Below the pieces are notes generated by a model, which did not search any database, was not told the DNA's origin, and saw only the letters and a list, made by a program, of their open reading frames with translations. 64,000 bases of DNA, from assembly GCF_014524565.1 (NCBI RefSeq), contig NZ_CP060139.1:1371501-1435500 (forward strand), read 5' to 3'. Source of the stretch: Croceimicrobium hydrocarbonivorans (GTDB lineage: Bacteria; Bacteroidota; Bacteroidia; Flavobacteriales; Schleiferiaceae). Within the stretch, counting starts at the first letter, position 1, and each line of letters starts with the position of its first letter. Both the position numbers and the translations under genes were made by a program. Below are positions 50,901-59,764 of the stretch, in pieces.

Positions 50901-52498
50901 AACTGTAAGCCTTTGTCCGCACAGCTAAAGGTATCTTGACTTAAGCTTAAGCTGATGGTACAGTTGTCTGAGCTACCGGAATTTACCATGGCAGGTGTTA
51001 GCACAGCATAACCACTGGCATTTAAGTAAATGGTAGCATTCTTAGTGCGCGCCACCGGTGTAATGGTATCTAAAACATCAACCGTAAAGGCCGCGCTGTC
51101 GATATTTCCGTTTAAGTCTTCAACAATTAAGTAGCGTGTGTTAGTACCCAAATGAGTACAGGCAAAAATGGAATCGCTCAAGGAATAGCGACGGATTCCG
51201 CATAAATCGGAGGATCCGTTTTCTACCATCATGGCGTTGATTAAGGTCGTGCCATTATTGGAAAGGTAGGTTGTTACATTTTGAGCTACAACCGATGGAC
51301 GTACCGTATCAATATCATTTACCACAATAGTATCGAAACCTTGACATCCATTGCTATCGGTCATAATCACGGTATAAGTACCAGCCGAAATAGTATCCGC
51401 CAAAGCGGTGGTATCGCCATTAGACCATAAGAAGGTATAAGGAGGAATTCCACCTAATGGATTTGCTACTAACTCACCGTCATTAAAACCAGGACAGTCA
51501 ACCGACTTTTGCAAAGTGATACTAAGCGCCAGTGGATCAGGTTGGCTAACTGTAAAGGAATCCACATAGGTACATCCGGTTTGATCGGTTACCGTTAAAG
51601 TATAAGTTCCCGGACTTAAAGAATCGGTAGTGGCAGTGCTATCGCCATTACTCCAGGCATAGATATAAGGAGGACGACCGCCGCTGATATGCGCTTCAAT
51701 CTCACCGTCCGCCTGACCGTAGCAGCTAACATTTGTTACCGTACCTGAATCAATTAATAAGGAATCCGGTACCATTAAGGTCAGCACATTACTATAGGCC
51801 GTATCGCCACAAGTCAAGTCAATTACTCTTCTTCTAAAATACTTGGTGCTGAAGTGAGTATCGGGTGACTGATAGCTGATGCTGTCATTCTTTCCAGGAG
51901 CAGCAGTCCAGCTTACCTGATCAGCAGACTCTTGCCAAATGATATCGAAGCTGCCTGAGCCACCGGAAATAGAGTCATTATTGTTAAATGCCGGTGCAGT
52001 AGAGCCCTTACAGGTGTACACAATTACCGGAGGAGGAGGCACCTGGAAGTATACAGTTGCTCCCGAATTAGGATTAAACCCACCACCACTTAATGAATAC
52101 TGGAATACGGTATCCTTAATGCTATTGTATCGAACAATAAAGGTACCGCCGTTCCAGCCATCCCCGAAACTATCCAAAGCATCCAGCTTCAAAGTTTCGT
52201 TGGCCGTAACACACAATTGATGCTGTGGCAGATACGATCCATCATAAGATGTATTATTGGTCGGATAAGTACCGGCGGTAGTACTGGCAATCAAATTACC
52301 GGTAGTACTATCACTTAAGTTCCAATACATCTCGCCTGCAAAACTTACGGATTGCATAACTATCTCTATCGACACTTCACCTGGTCCGGGGGTGGTGCAT
52401 TGTGCTTGCCCATCAAAACTGAATAAGAGGGCCAATGCGGCCAGCAAAGAGGTGGCAATTCTACCTCTCAAGGATTTTTCCAAATAGTTATTCTTCAT
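47945..52498 (-). CDS. Giant T9SS-secreted adhesin with SprB, HYR-like repeats and sorting domain
   Basis: 1517 residues. After the signal peptide (LLAALALLFSFDGQAQ) an N-terminal domain (~35-150) opens with CTTPGPGEV. Two SprB repeats (~250-400) have the ISGGRPPYIYAWSNGDST signature. Seven ~77-residue units follow, each with a D-N-C centre, a S-x-x-x-F-x-C-x-D-x-G turn and a terminal V-x-D-x-x-x-P. Four HYR domains (FPLGTTTVTITATD) come next, then an Ig-like segment. The tail LEVYPNPTDGLINIQI to HRIIIK is a type A T9SS sorting domain. Expected on the cell surface. Gaps of 10 and 4 bases tie it to its neighbours. Confidence 0.92.
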   Translation of the reverse strand: MKNNYLEKSLRGRIATSLLAALALLFSFDGQAQCTTPGPGEVSIEIVMQSVSFAGEMYWNLSDSTTGNLIASTTAGTYPTNNTSYDGSYLPQHQLCVTANETLKLDALDSFGDGWNGGTFIVRYNSIKDTVFQYSLSGGGFNPNSGATVYFQVPPPPVIVYTCKGSTAPAFNNNDSISGGSGSFDIIWQESADQVSWTAAPGKNDSISYQSPDTHFSTKYFRRRVIDLTCGDTAYSNVLTLMVPDSLLIDSGTVTNVSCYGQADGEIEAHISGGRPPYIYAWSNGDSTATTDSLSPGTYTLTVTDQTGCTYVDSFTVSQPDPLALSITLQKSVDCPGFNDGELVANPLGGIPPYTFLWSNGDTTALADTISAGTYTVIMTDSNGCQGFDTIVVNDIDTVRPSVVAQNVTTYLSNNGTTLINAMMVENGSSDLCGIRRYSLSDSIFACTHLGTNTRYLIVEDLNGNIDSAAFTVDVLDTITPVARTKNATIYLNASGYAVLTPAMVNSGSSDNCTISLSLSQDTFSCADKGLQLRDLTATDLSGNAHSASFLVDVKDTISPTLVTRTITVQLGATGQASIAASQLDGGSSDNCSNQLFYSASKTIFDCTDLGSNSVSITITDQNANSTSGTATVIVEDNINPSAQAQNLTLSLDANGQGSITPAQANNGSTDNCSIDSMWVSQDQFSCADLGANSLSFTVRDTEGNVNSTNFIVTVQDNIAPTVMTQGQTVYLDTNGQASISTAMINNGSVDNCGISTYSLNRTSFSCNDLGPNTVMLTATDASGNSQSAQATVTVVDTNKPEALVRNITVSLDASGNATISTSMINNGSSDNCQISNMSLSQTSFTCADIGANNVVLTVTDNSGNQSSATAVVMVEDNMAPTVLTQGHTLYLDANGMASITAQDIDNNSFDNCGVASISADITVFDCADLGQNLVILTVTDNEGNSASGSTFVTVFDTITPTIDNLPANITAYANAGQCGTNVQWPTITASDNCNTTSVLSNQLNGSYFPLGITTVVVTASDPSGNSVSQSFTINVQDTVSPVISNIPSSFQIIPNAGSCDAVVNWINPTATDNCGVPSIVSSHSSGATFPLGNTTVTYTATDANGNSSTASFVVTVSDVVAPSISNVPNDTIVSNTPTACEGVVTYPAASVSDNCSGASLSYSHPSGSVFPLGTTTVTITATDGAGNISTATFDVTIEDNVKPRPTFVPQSDTVGICSASYVYPPVTGADNCGTISITQTAGLPSGSIFPIGTTQNVFRIRDAAGNDSIVSFTVTIVPQGQPLITNLLEICANEDPVEISLGQATMVWTGPGIMGGNYFSPRIAGPGRHQLNYTFTDDYNCSVTGVITVTVLPVPLTPVIIQVGTTTLGVQGAYTTYQWYRNGQIIPGAVNSTLPYTVGGNYQVMVGNASGCLNYGAGFVIGTNGGGIGIEELDLTALEVYPNPTDGLINIQINASQRTELQVELMSLEGKLIYQKKSQTSDGGLLSLDFGHLPAATYILRISNDEGVANHRIIIK

Positions 52499-52508
52499 AT
52501 CACCAAGT

Positions 52509-55500
52509 TTAAGAGTCTGTGGATAGTGGCCTGTTTAGGATTTCAAAAAATTGTGTGGTATCGGCATTATTGGTCACCACCAAGAGGGGATGTCCGCCTT
52601 TACGATTGATAAGTTTTAAGTCTTTTGCGTCTTTAGGACAATAGAATGAGGTGGAGGTATATTTCCAACTTCCATCGGCTTGAGCCAGATATACGAAGCC
52701 CGATCCCGCATCATAGCGTGGCGTTTCAGGTTCGGTAATAAAGTGATTCCCCACCCCAATCAAATCTTTTAAGCCATCGCCGTTTAAGTCGAACAAGAGC
52801 ATGCTGTTAATGGGTGACCGCTGAGCCTCCGACGGTAATTCTTGAATTTGATAACCATCTGAAGAACTCAGAATAAGCTTGGAAGAAAAATCAACCGCCT
52901 TAAACTGCATGGCCTCAGAAAGCATTTCCTTACCATAAATTTCCTCCAAAGATGCTGAGGCGAAATCTGCATACTGCGGGAACTTTTCCTTGAGGAAAGG
53001 CATTTGCTGCGATGAACATTCGCGACCCCGAACGGGCACCAATTTATCCTTATAGTCCTTAGCTAATACAATGTCCAAATTGCGCTCGCCATCGAAATTA
53101 TTGGCAAAGAGGTAGAGCGGATGCTCGGCACTGGGATGGAACTTATTATTCTGCCCCAGATTACCCGCAATAATATCCGGCTTACCATCAGCATTAATAT
53201 CTTCTACCAGCAAGCTATGCCACCATCCTTCGGTGCCATCCAAGTGGTATTCTGCTGTCGCATCCCGGAATTTTGAATCCTCCTGAATGTACAAGGTTAA
53301 GGGTGTCCATTCACCAGCTACCAGCAGATCTGGCTTATCATCACCATTAAAATCGGCCCATTGAGCTGCACTCAGCATACCCAATTTAAAGGTTCCAAAA
53401 TAGGCTACGGTCTTGTCCTTAAAAACGCCGTCCTCATTCACCAAAAGTTTAGATACGGGTACGGTAGGATAAGCTCCGGGTGTAGTTCGTCCGCCTACAA
53501 AAAGGTCTAAATCTCCATCCTGATCAAAGTCTATGGCCTGCACCACCTTGGTACTGCTATTCCAAGTTGGCAAAATGCCTTCCTTGCGAATGAACTCACC
53601 TTTGCCGGTATTTTCATAGAGTCGATCGGCCAGCACCGTTGCATCATATTGAAGCATTTCGGAGCCACCGCCAGAGCATACATAAAGGTCTTGATCGCCA
53701 TCTCCATCGTAATCGAAGAAAAGGGCGCCCATATCTTCCGAGCGAAAATCTTCTGTCCAGGGTTGTACTGGGGCTAAGCCGAAGCTGCCATCTGTATTTT
53801 GGAAGTACAAGGCTCCTGCCTGATGTTTGCCTCCACCTAAGTACAGATCATCCAAGCCATCGCCATTGGCATCACCTACTGCCGCGGAAGGACCCAAACG
53901 ACCTTGCGCATGCGGAAGTAAAATCTCATTGGTAAACTCATTGTAGGGCTCATCATAGTGGCGATGAGCAATAGGACTGGCCTTATCCGTCAATTCCTGA
54001 ATCAATTTGCCTGGCTCGCGCTTTAAAACTGCGGGACCCTGTGCCACTAATTGCTGTTCGGAAGCTTTGATGGCTAAAGTTTGATTGGCAGAAATGTCTT
54101 GCATTTTCGACCAGGAACGATTTGGCCATTGCACCCAAAGCTCTTCCACCTTCGCTTGATCGGCTAAACCGAAATAAAGAATGGGTTCTACCGATGAGAA
54201 ATAACCTCTAATAGGTGATAGTTCTTGATATTGCCAACCGGCAGCGGTTTTGATATAAACCTTGGAATTGAAGGCCAGGCTTGACTTAGCACCGCTCTTT
54301 AATTCCAATTTGAGGTAATTATTCTTCGTCTTATTCTCGAATACAAAAGCGGTATCCTCCAGGTTGTTCATCACCAAATCGAGATCGCCATCTTGATCGA
54401 AATCGGCATAAGCCACACCATAAGTAAAGGCTGAATCATTTCCGAATACACCTTCTTGCTTATCGAATTGCATTTTACCCTGGCGATTGGCATAGTACTC
54501 ATTAGAAAGTGGAATGCTAGGCATCTTCGCAAATAGCTCTTCTTTGAGCTCCTTAGGAACCGATCCACCATTGGCATCCTTGGCCTCCTTCATGGCCATG
54601 CGGAAATCATTATCCCGAGGATAGCGACGAATACCATTACTGATAAAAATGTCTTTATAGGAATCTCCATCGAAATCCTGCAGCAGGGCCGTCCAACTCC
54701 AATCGCTTTTAGACAATCCCGTTTGCTGAGCCACATTCACAAAATGCCCGGTGCCATCATTCACCTGCAGGCTATTGAACATGTACTGATAAGGCAATTT
54801 CAGATATTCGGTGAGGTAGTAGAATAACTGAGTATTCATACTGGCCATTAGAGTCTTACTGCGGTAGTGATCGGCAATTGCCATGTCCACCACCATTATT
54901 TCCGGACTCAAATCATTATTCAAATCAGCAATATCTACCCCCATCCCGAAATAGGTAATCTGGCGGGTACGTTGCTTTTGCTCATCTACGAAAGTACCAT
55001 CGCCCTGGTTGATGTACATAAAGTCTGGAACCGAATAATCATTGGCTACATAGATATCTACCCAGCCATCGCCATTAATATCGGTGGTGGATAAACCGAG
55101 ACCATAGCCATAAGCCAATATTCCGGCCGAAATCGTAACATCCGTAAAGCCAGCTTCGCCATCATTGCGATAGAGATGATTAGTGGCAGGCAACATATTC
55201 GCCGTGTCCTTCATCATTTCTACCACTTCGGGAATCCGTACCCCCCAATAGGTAGTATGGTTCATCACGAAAAGGTCTAAGTCACCATCCTGATCGTAAT
55301 CAATAAAGGAAGAATGGGTAGACCAATTGGAATCATCTACTCCATAATCGGCGGCCGCTTCCTTAAACTGGAAATCACCTTGATTAATGAAAAGCTTGTT
55401 TCGTCGATCCTCAGGATTTATACTGGGACCACCGCAAGCGATATAGATATCCAGTAAACCATCTTGATTAACATCCGCCATGCTCACACCGTTGGTCCAG

Positions 55501-55880
55501 CGGTCGCTAGCTTCAGTTAAAGGGTTCTCAATTTTCTCGAATTTCCAGTTGCCTAGATTCTTATAGAGAATATTAGGACCGGTATTGGAGGCAAAGTAGA
55601 TATCCGGGAGCCCATCATTATTAAGATCTCCTGCGGCTACTCCACTGCCATTGTAATAGTTTTCGAAGGTGAGTACATTTTCGTGCGAGAAAATGTTTTC
55701 TTCCAGGTGGTTATAGAATTGAATACCTGTTTCGGCCGCTGATTTAGCCGCAAAAAGCGGAGCCTTGGACTGCACACTTTCCTGCGCATGATCTTCCTTT
55801 GCAGAATCACATGCTGTAAACAGGATGAGCGAGGCCATCAGGCTTAAAGCCGAAAAATGATATGTATCCCAAATCCGCAT
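52509..55880 (-). CDS. CRTAC1/UnbV-type FG-GAP lipoprotein
   Basis: 1123 residues. The lipobox is ASLILFTAC (Cys near 24). Two blocks of FG-GAP/VCBS beta-propeller repeats are visible, with many calcium-type loops such as DLNNDGLPDIYFA, DYDQDGDLDLFVM and DINADGKPDIIAG. An ASPIC/UnbV domain lies between them (about 500-590: LKLELKSG to LWVQWPNRS). Typical of surface lipoproteins in Bacteroidota, often near Sus-like loci. It lies 10 bases upstream of the adhesin gene and 19 bases downstream of the short SprB gene. Confidence 0.9.
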   Translation of the reverse strand: MRIWDTYHFSALSLMASLILFTACDSAKEDHAQESVQSKAPLFAAKSAAETGIQFYNHLEENIFSHENVLTFENYYNGSGVAAGDLNNDGLPDIYFASNTGPNILYKNLGNWKFEKIENPLTEASDRWTNGVSMADVNQDGLLDIYIACGGPSINPEDRRNKLFINQGDFQFKEAAADYGVDDSNWSTHSSFIDYDQDGDLDLFVMNHTTYWGVRIPEVVEMMKDTANMLPATNHLYRNDGEAGFTDVTISAGILAYGYGLGLSTTDINGDGWVDIYVANDYSVPDFMYINQGDGTFVDEQKQRTRQITYFGMGVDIADLNNDLSPEIMVVDMAIADHYRSKTLMASMNTQLFYYLTEYLKLPYQYMFNSLQVNDGTGHFVNVAQQTGLSKSDWSWTALLQDFDGDSYKDIFISNGIRRYPRDNDFRMAMKEAKDANGGSVPKELKEELFAKMPSIPLSNEYYANRQGKMQFDKQEGVFGNDSAFTYGVAYADFDQDGDLDLVMNNLEDTAFVFENKTKNNYLKLELKSGAKSSLAFNSKVYIKTAAGWQYQELSPIRGYFSSVEPILYFGLADQAKVEELWVQWPNRSWSKMQDISANQTLAIKASEQQLVAQGPAVLKREPGKLIQELTDKASPIAHRHYDEPYNEFTNEILLPHAQGRLGPSAAVGDANGDGLDDLYLGGGKHQAGALYFQNTDGSFGLAPVQPWTEDFRSEDMGALFFDYDGDGDQDLYVCSGGGSEMLQYDATVLADRLYENTGKGEFIRKEGILPTWNSSTKVVQAIDFDQDGDLDLFVGGRTTPGAYPTVPVSKLLVNEDGVFKDKTVAYFGTFKLGMLSAAQWADFNGDDKPDLLVAGEWTPLTLYIQEDSKFRDATAEYHLDGTEGWWHSLLVEDINADGKPDIIAGNLGQNNKFHPSAEHPLYLFANNFDGERNLDIVLAKDYKDKLVPVRGRECSSQQMPFLKEKFPQYADFASASLEEIYGKEMLSEAMQFKAVDFSSKLILSSSDGYQIQELPSEAQRSPINSMLLFDLNGDGLKDLIGVGNHFITEPETPRYDAGSGFVYLAQADGSWKYTSTSFYCPKDAKDLKLINRKGGHPLLVVTNNADTTQFFEILNRPLSTDS

Positions 55881-55899
55881 AACCAGAAGTTCTCGGTAA

Positions 55900-57354
55900 T
55901 TAATTGCCGATTGTTCCTCCGGATAGCTGATCGCGGTCGCTTACAATGGTCACATTTACCGAATTCTTAGATGCACATCCATTAGCATCGGTAAGGGTAA
56001 GCACATAATCATCTGCTACAAGAGCATCTGGATCATTCAAAACCGCAGAGTTGTTTTGAGAAGTGAAAGTATAAGTTACAGATCCGGTGCCACCACTATG
56101 GTAAACAGTTACGCTACCATCGGCTCCACCGAAGCAAGAAACATTATTATTGATTTTAACCGAGTCGATGTATAAACTATCGGGCTGAACCAAAGTGAAG
56201 GTATCGGTAGCCAAACAATTATTGGTATCGGTAACCCGCACCCAATGAGTACCGGGAGCAAGGCTGTCTGCAGTCATGGTTGTATCTCCATTACTCCATA
56301 AATAGGTATAAGGAGGTGCCAGACTATTGGCATTGACCGAAAGAGTACCGAGGGTATCCCCATAACATTCCAAATCCTGGTCGACCGTTATGCTGGCGGT
56401 TAATGGACTAATTCCATACACTTCAACCGTAATTGAATCCGCACAACCTGTTTGATCGGTAACGGTAACCGAGTAAGTTCCCGGAGCCAGACCGGTGCGG
56501 TTTGCTCCGCTGCCACCATCGCTCCAAGCGTAGGAGTAGCCGGGGGCCCCTCCGCTCACGAATACTTGAATGGCCCCATCATCAACCCCTGCACAATACG
56601 AAGAGTCTACTTGAACCGAATCAATTAATAAGGAATCGGGCACCGTAATGGTATAAATTTCTCGAAGGGTATCCATGGCCACCGCATCGATGGCTATACG
56701 ACGGTAATAAACCGTATCGGTACGAGAACCCTGAGGTTGGTACACATAATTATCGCCACCCCAATTTGGCGCTGGTCCCCAAGTAACATTATCATAAGAC
56801 TCTTCCCAGGTATATACATACTGGCCGGTATCGGCGGCAATAGTATCGCTAATCACAATGGCAGGTGAAGTATCGCCCTGACAAAGTGCAAACCCTAAAG
56901 CTAAAGGTGGAACTGAGAAATATACATTGGTAGAAGCACCAGAAACCGTCATGGTATAAGAAAATACGGTATCCTGGGTTTTGGCATAACGCATGTAAAA
57001 ATCACCACCATTCCAACCATCGCCAAAGGAATCGAAGGCCTCTAATTTTAAGGTTTGATTGGTAGGCAAACACAGCTGATGTTGTGGAAATGCCGTTGGG
57101 CCGTAATTATTGCCACTTACATAGGTACTGAAGCCAATAGCAGCATAGCTGCTATTAGAAACACTATCGCGTAAGTTCCAGCCTACCTCATTTCCAAAGC
57201 TGCCCGTATCGAAAATAATTTCCATGGCCACCTCACCAGGTCCGGGGGTGGTACACTGCGCTAAAAGGCTTTGTGGATTAAGAAATAGAGTAATGGATAA
57301 TACAGCAATAGCAGATTGCCATACGAAAGAAAGTAGGGGTAGCTTTACTCTCAT
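55900..57354 (-). CDS. Short SprB-repeat protein, paralogue of the adhesin's N-terminal part
   Basis: 484 residues. The signal peptide (IAVLSITLFLNPQSLLAQ) is followed by CTTPGPGEV and the same N-terminal domain as the 1517-residue adhesin (shared LKLEAFDSFGDGWNGG, LPQHQLC-like). Three SprB-type repeats follow, with FVSGGAPGYSYAWSDGG, LAPPYTYLWSNGDTT and YHSGGTGSVTYTF. It ends DRDQLSGGTIGN with no T9SS sorting domain. Either it is a truncated former adhesin or it uses another export route. Confidence 0.85.
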   Translation of the reverse strand: MRVKLPLLSFVWQSAIAVLSITLFLNPQSLLAQCTTPGPGEVAMEIIFDTGSFGNEVGWNLRDSVSNSSYAAIGFSTYVSGNNYGPTAFPQHQLCLPTNQTLKLEAFDSFGDGWNGGDFYMRYAKTQDTVFSYTMTVSGASTNVYFSVPPLALGFALCQGDTSPAIVISDTIAADTGQYVYTWEESYDNVTWGPAPNWGGDNYVYQPQGSRTDTVYYRRIAIDAVAMDTLREIYTITVPDSLLIDSVQVDSSYCAGVDDGAIQVFVSGGAPGYSYAWSDGGSGANRTGLAPGTYSVTVTDQTGCADSITVEVYGISPLTASITVDQDLECYGDTLGTLSVNANSLAPPYTYLWSNGDTTMTADSLAPGTHWVRVTDTNNCLATDTFTLVQPDSLYIDSVKINNNVSCFGGADGSVTVYHSGGTGSVTYTFTSQNNSAVLNDPDALVADDYVLTLTDANGCASKNSVNVTIVSDRDQLSGGTIGN

Positions 57355-57700
57355 AGTCCCTGGTTTGTTTAGTTGGTTGGTTTTAAAATGTCTTATTTTC
57401 AGCCTCTAAAGGATTTAATTAAGACATTTTAAGGCGTAGCTAAACTAAGGAAAATAAAGATTAGAAATTACCCCTATCTTAGAGCTAGAGTCCATAAACG
57501 CCTATTTTGGTGTTCAATGCTCCTGATTTTAAGTCGAATTAATTCTTGTTGACTTAGACTCTAAATTTTTCTACTTAAGCCTGAAGCTTGCGTTCTACCT
57601 GAGTTTAATTCAAAAAAATTCCAGATTTAAAATAAAATGCAGGGCTATAATGGAGCATCAAACTCCAATTAGCATCTTTGGTGGCAAATGCAATTTTTTC
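57355..57700. other. Divergent intergenic region with a 13 bp inverted repeat
   Basis: About 345 bases between the SprB gene and the YyaL-like gene. Perfect 13-base arms (57383-57395 and 57420-57432, core TAAAATGTCTTA) lie 29 bases upstream of the SprB gene's ATG and are spaced by 24 bases. They could be an operator or an mRNA hairpin. No promoter box with correct spacing was found, and there is no gene. Confidence 0.5.
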
Positions 57701-59758
57701 ATGCGGAGTCTTTTCCCATTTTTAGTAATCCTGCTTGTATTGAGCGCTTGTCAGGAGAGCGGCAATCGTCTTGCTCGCTCCAATAATCCTTATTTATTGC
57801 AGCATGCTCAAAATCCGGTAGACTGGTTTCCCTGGGAAGAGGATGCCTTTGAAAAAGCCCAAGCTGAAAACAAGCTCATCATTCTAAGCATTGGCTATGC
57901 TGCCTGTCATTGGTGCCATGTAATGGAGGAAGAGTGTTTTGAAGATGAGGAAGTGGCAGAGTACATGAACGCCCATTTTATCTCCATAAAAGTAGATCGG
58001 GAGGAACGTCCGGATATTGATGAAATCTACCAGCGCGCTTCAGAGCTTACTACCGGCAAAGGCGGTTGGCCCCTAAATGTGATTTGCCTGCCCGACGGCA
58101 AACCTTTTTACAGCACCACCTATTTGGATAAAGAAGGTTGGTTGAATTTACTGAGTAAAATTCAGGAGCATTATCTCGAGAAACCGGATGAGCTCATCAC
58201 CGCCGCTACTAAAATCACCGAGGGCGTTCAGCAAAGCCAATTGATTTTTGAAGAAAAAGGAGAAAGTGCTTTTAGCCCGGAAAAATTGGACAGTGTTTTT
58301 TCTCTCTGGAAAGAAGATTGGGATTGGCGCAATGGTGGCTTTAAGGGCAGCCCTAAATTCCCGCTTCCCAACAATTTGAAAACAATCCTCGATTACGGCA
58401 TATTAGCAAAAGACAGCAGCAGCTTAAACTTTGTTCAACTTAGCCTCAAAGCGATGGCGGCCGGTGGACTTTATGATCAAATTGGTGATGGCTTTGCCCG
58501 CTATAGCACGGACTCTGCCTGGCGCATTCCGCATTTCGAAAAAATGCTTTACGACAATGCCCAACTGATTAGCCTCTATGCCCAAGCCAGTAGAGCCTTT
58601 AAAAATCCTGAGTACTTGGAGAAGGCCAAATTAGTGATGCAGTTTGCCGAAAAAGAATGGCAGGGCAAGGATAAGGCCTTTAGCTCTTCTACCGATGCGG
58701 ATGTTGCTGGTGAAGAAGGAAAATATTACAGCTGGACCTTAGCTGAATTGCAAGAGCATATCGCAAAAGAGGACTGGCCTTTGTTTTCAGAATACTACGG
58801 TTTGGAGGATATAGCCAAATGGGAGAAGGATCTCTATATACTACAAACTAAGCCCTCGGCCTTTTTGCAGATTCAAGAGAAATTTGAGATTAGCAGCAAA
58901 GCCTTAGGGTTAAAAGTTACAGAATGGAAAAGCATCTTAGCTGAAAAACGGAACAGCCGAACCAAACCCAGCATTGACGATAAAAAACTTAGCTCCTGGA
59001 ATGCCCTCATGCTGGGAGCCTATTTGGAACTGTACAGAGCTAGTGGATCAGCAGAATATTTGGATAAAGCCAAAGCCTTAGCGAGCTGGTTTGAAAGTCA
59101 AGAGCCTTTATTGCATTCCCAAAGATTACAAAAGGCCGGAAGCCAAGCCTTTCTGCAAGATTATGCCTTTGCCAGTTCCGCTTTTATTGACCTATTCCTT
59201 TTAAGTGCGAATCCCGATTATTTAAAGCAAGCAGAATCCTGGATGCAGGAGATAAATCAACAATTTAAGGTGAAGGATAGCCCGCTCTTTTATACGCAGT
59301 CCAAAAACAGCTCAACTTTGGTGGCAAATGGGGTTGAGACGGCGGATCAGGTTTTACCCTCAGCAAATGCTGTGATAGCCCATAACTTTTTGCGCCTGGC
59401 CCTGCTTTTGGAAAATCAAGATTACCGAAAGCAAGCCTGGTCTATGCTGCGACAAATGCAAAGTCGGATTGAAAATTACCCCGACCTTCATGCTCATTGG
59501 CTCAACTTGGCGCTCAAAGAAAGCTTTAGCTTTTATGAAGTTGCTGTAACCGGCCCCAAAGCCCAGGAAATGGCTCTAGAACTGGAAGCAAATTATCTAC
59601 CACAAGCTCTAATCGCCTGGGCAAAAGAAAGTCCCTTAAGTTTATTTGAGAACCGCATCCATCCGGATTCGGAGTGGATATACGTTTGTCAATTTGGGAC
59701 TTGTAAGCAGCCCGTACAAAATGTAGAGGCTGCTTTAAAACAATTGGAATTACCCTAA
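57701..59758 (+). CDS. Thioredoxin-domain (DUF255/YyaL, SSP411-like) lipoprotein
   Basis: 685 residues from the ATG at 57701; an in-frame ATG at 57650 would put 17 residues before the signal peptide and is rejected. The lipobox is VILLVLSAC. The family opening NPYLLQHAQNPVDWFPWEED is followed by a CHWC thioredoxin motif (AACHWCHVMEEECF) and KVDREERPDIDEIYQR. A long alpha/alpha-barrel half follows, with HFEKMLYDNAQL. YyaL-type proteins are widely conserved but their reaction is unproved. A lipoprotein version implies a periplasmic site. Confidence 0.9.
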   Translation: MRSLFPFLVILLVLSACQESGNRLARSNNPYLLQHAQNPVDWFPWEEDAFEKAQAENKLIILSIGYAACHWCHVMEEECFEDEEVAEYMNAHFISIKVDREERPDIDEIYQRASELTTGKGGWPLNVICLPDGKPFYSTTYLDKEGWLNLLSKIQEHYLEKPDELITAATKITEGVQQSQLIFEEKGESAFSPEKLDSVFSLWKEDWDWRNGGFKGSPKFPLPNNLKTILDYGILAKDSSSLNFVQLSLKAMAAGGLYDQIGDGFARYSTDSAWRIPHFEKMLYDNAQLISLYAQASRAFKNPEYLEKAKLVMQFAEKEWQGKDKAFSSSTDADVAGEEGKYYSWTLAELQEHIAKEDWPLFSEYYGLEDIAKWEKDLYILQTKPSAFLQIQEKFEISSKALGLKVTEWKSILAEKRNSRTKPSIDDKKLSSWNALMLGAYLELYRASGSAEYLDKAKALASWFESQEPLLHSQRLQKAGSQAFLQDYAFASSAFIDLFLLSANPDYLKQAESWMQEINQQFKVKDSPLFYTQSKNSSTLVANGVETADQVLPSANAVIAHNFLRLALLLENQDYRKQAWSMLRQMQSRIENYPDLHAHWLNLALKESFSFYEVAVTGPKAQEMALELEANYLPQALIAWAKESPLSLFENRIHPDSEWIYVCQFGTCKQPVQNVEAALKQLELP

Positions 59759-59764
59759 GCAGGT

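Noticed and set aside
52509-55880. SusC/SusD polysaccharide locus
   Set aside because: The CRTAC1-like protein can accompany such loci, but no TonB receptor or SusD gene is present nearby.
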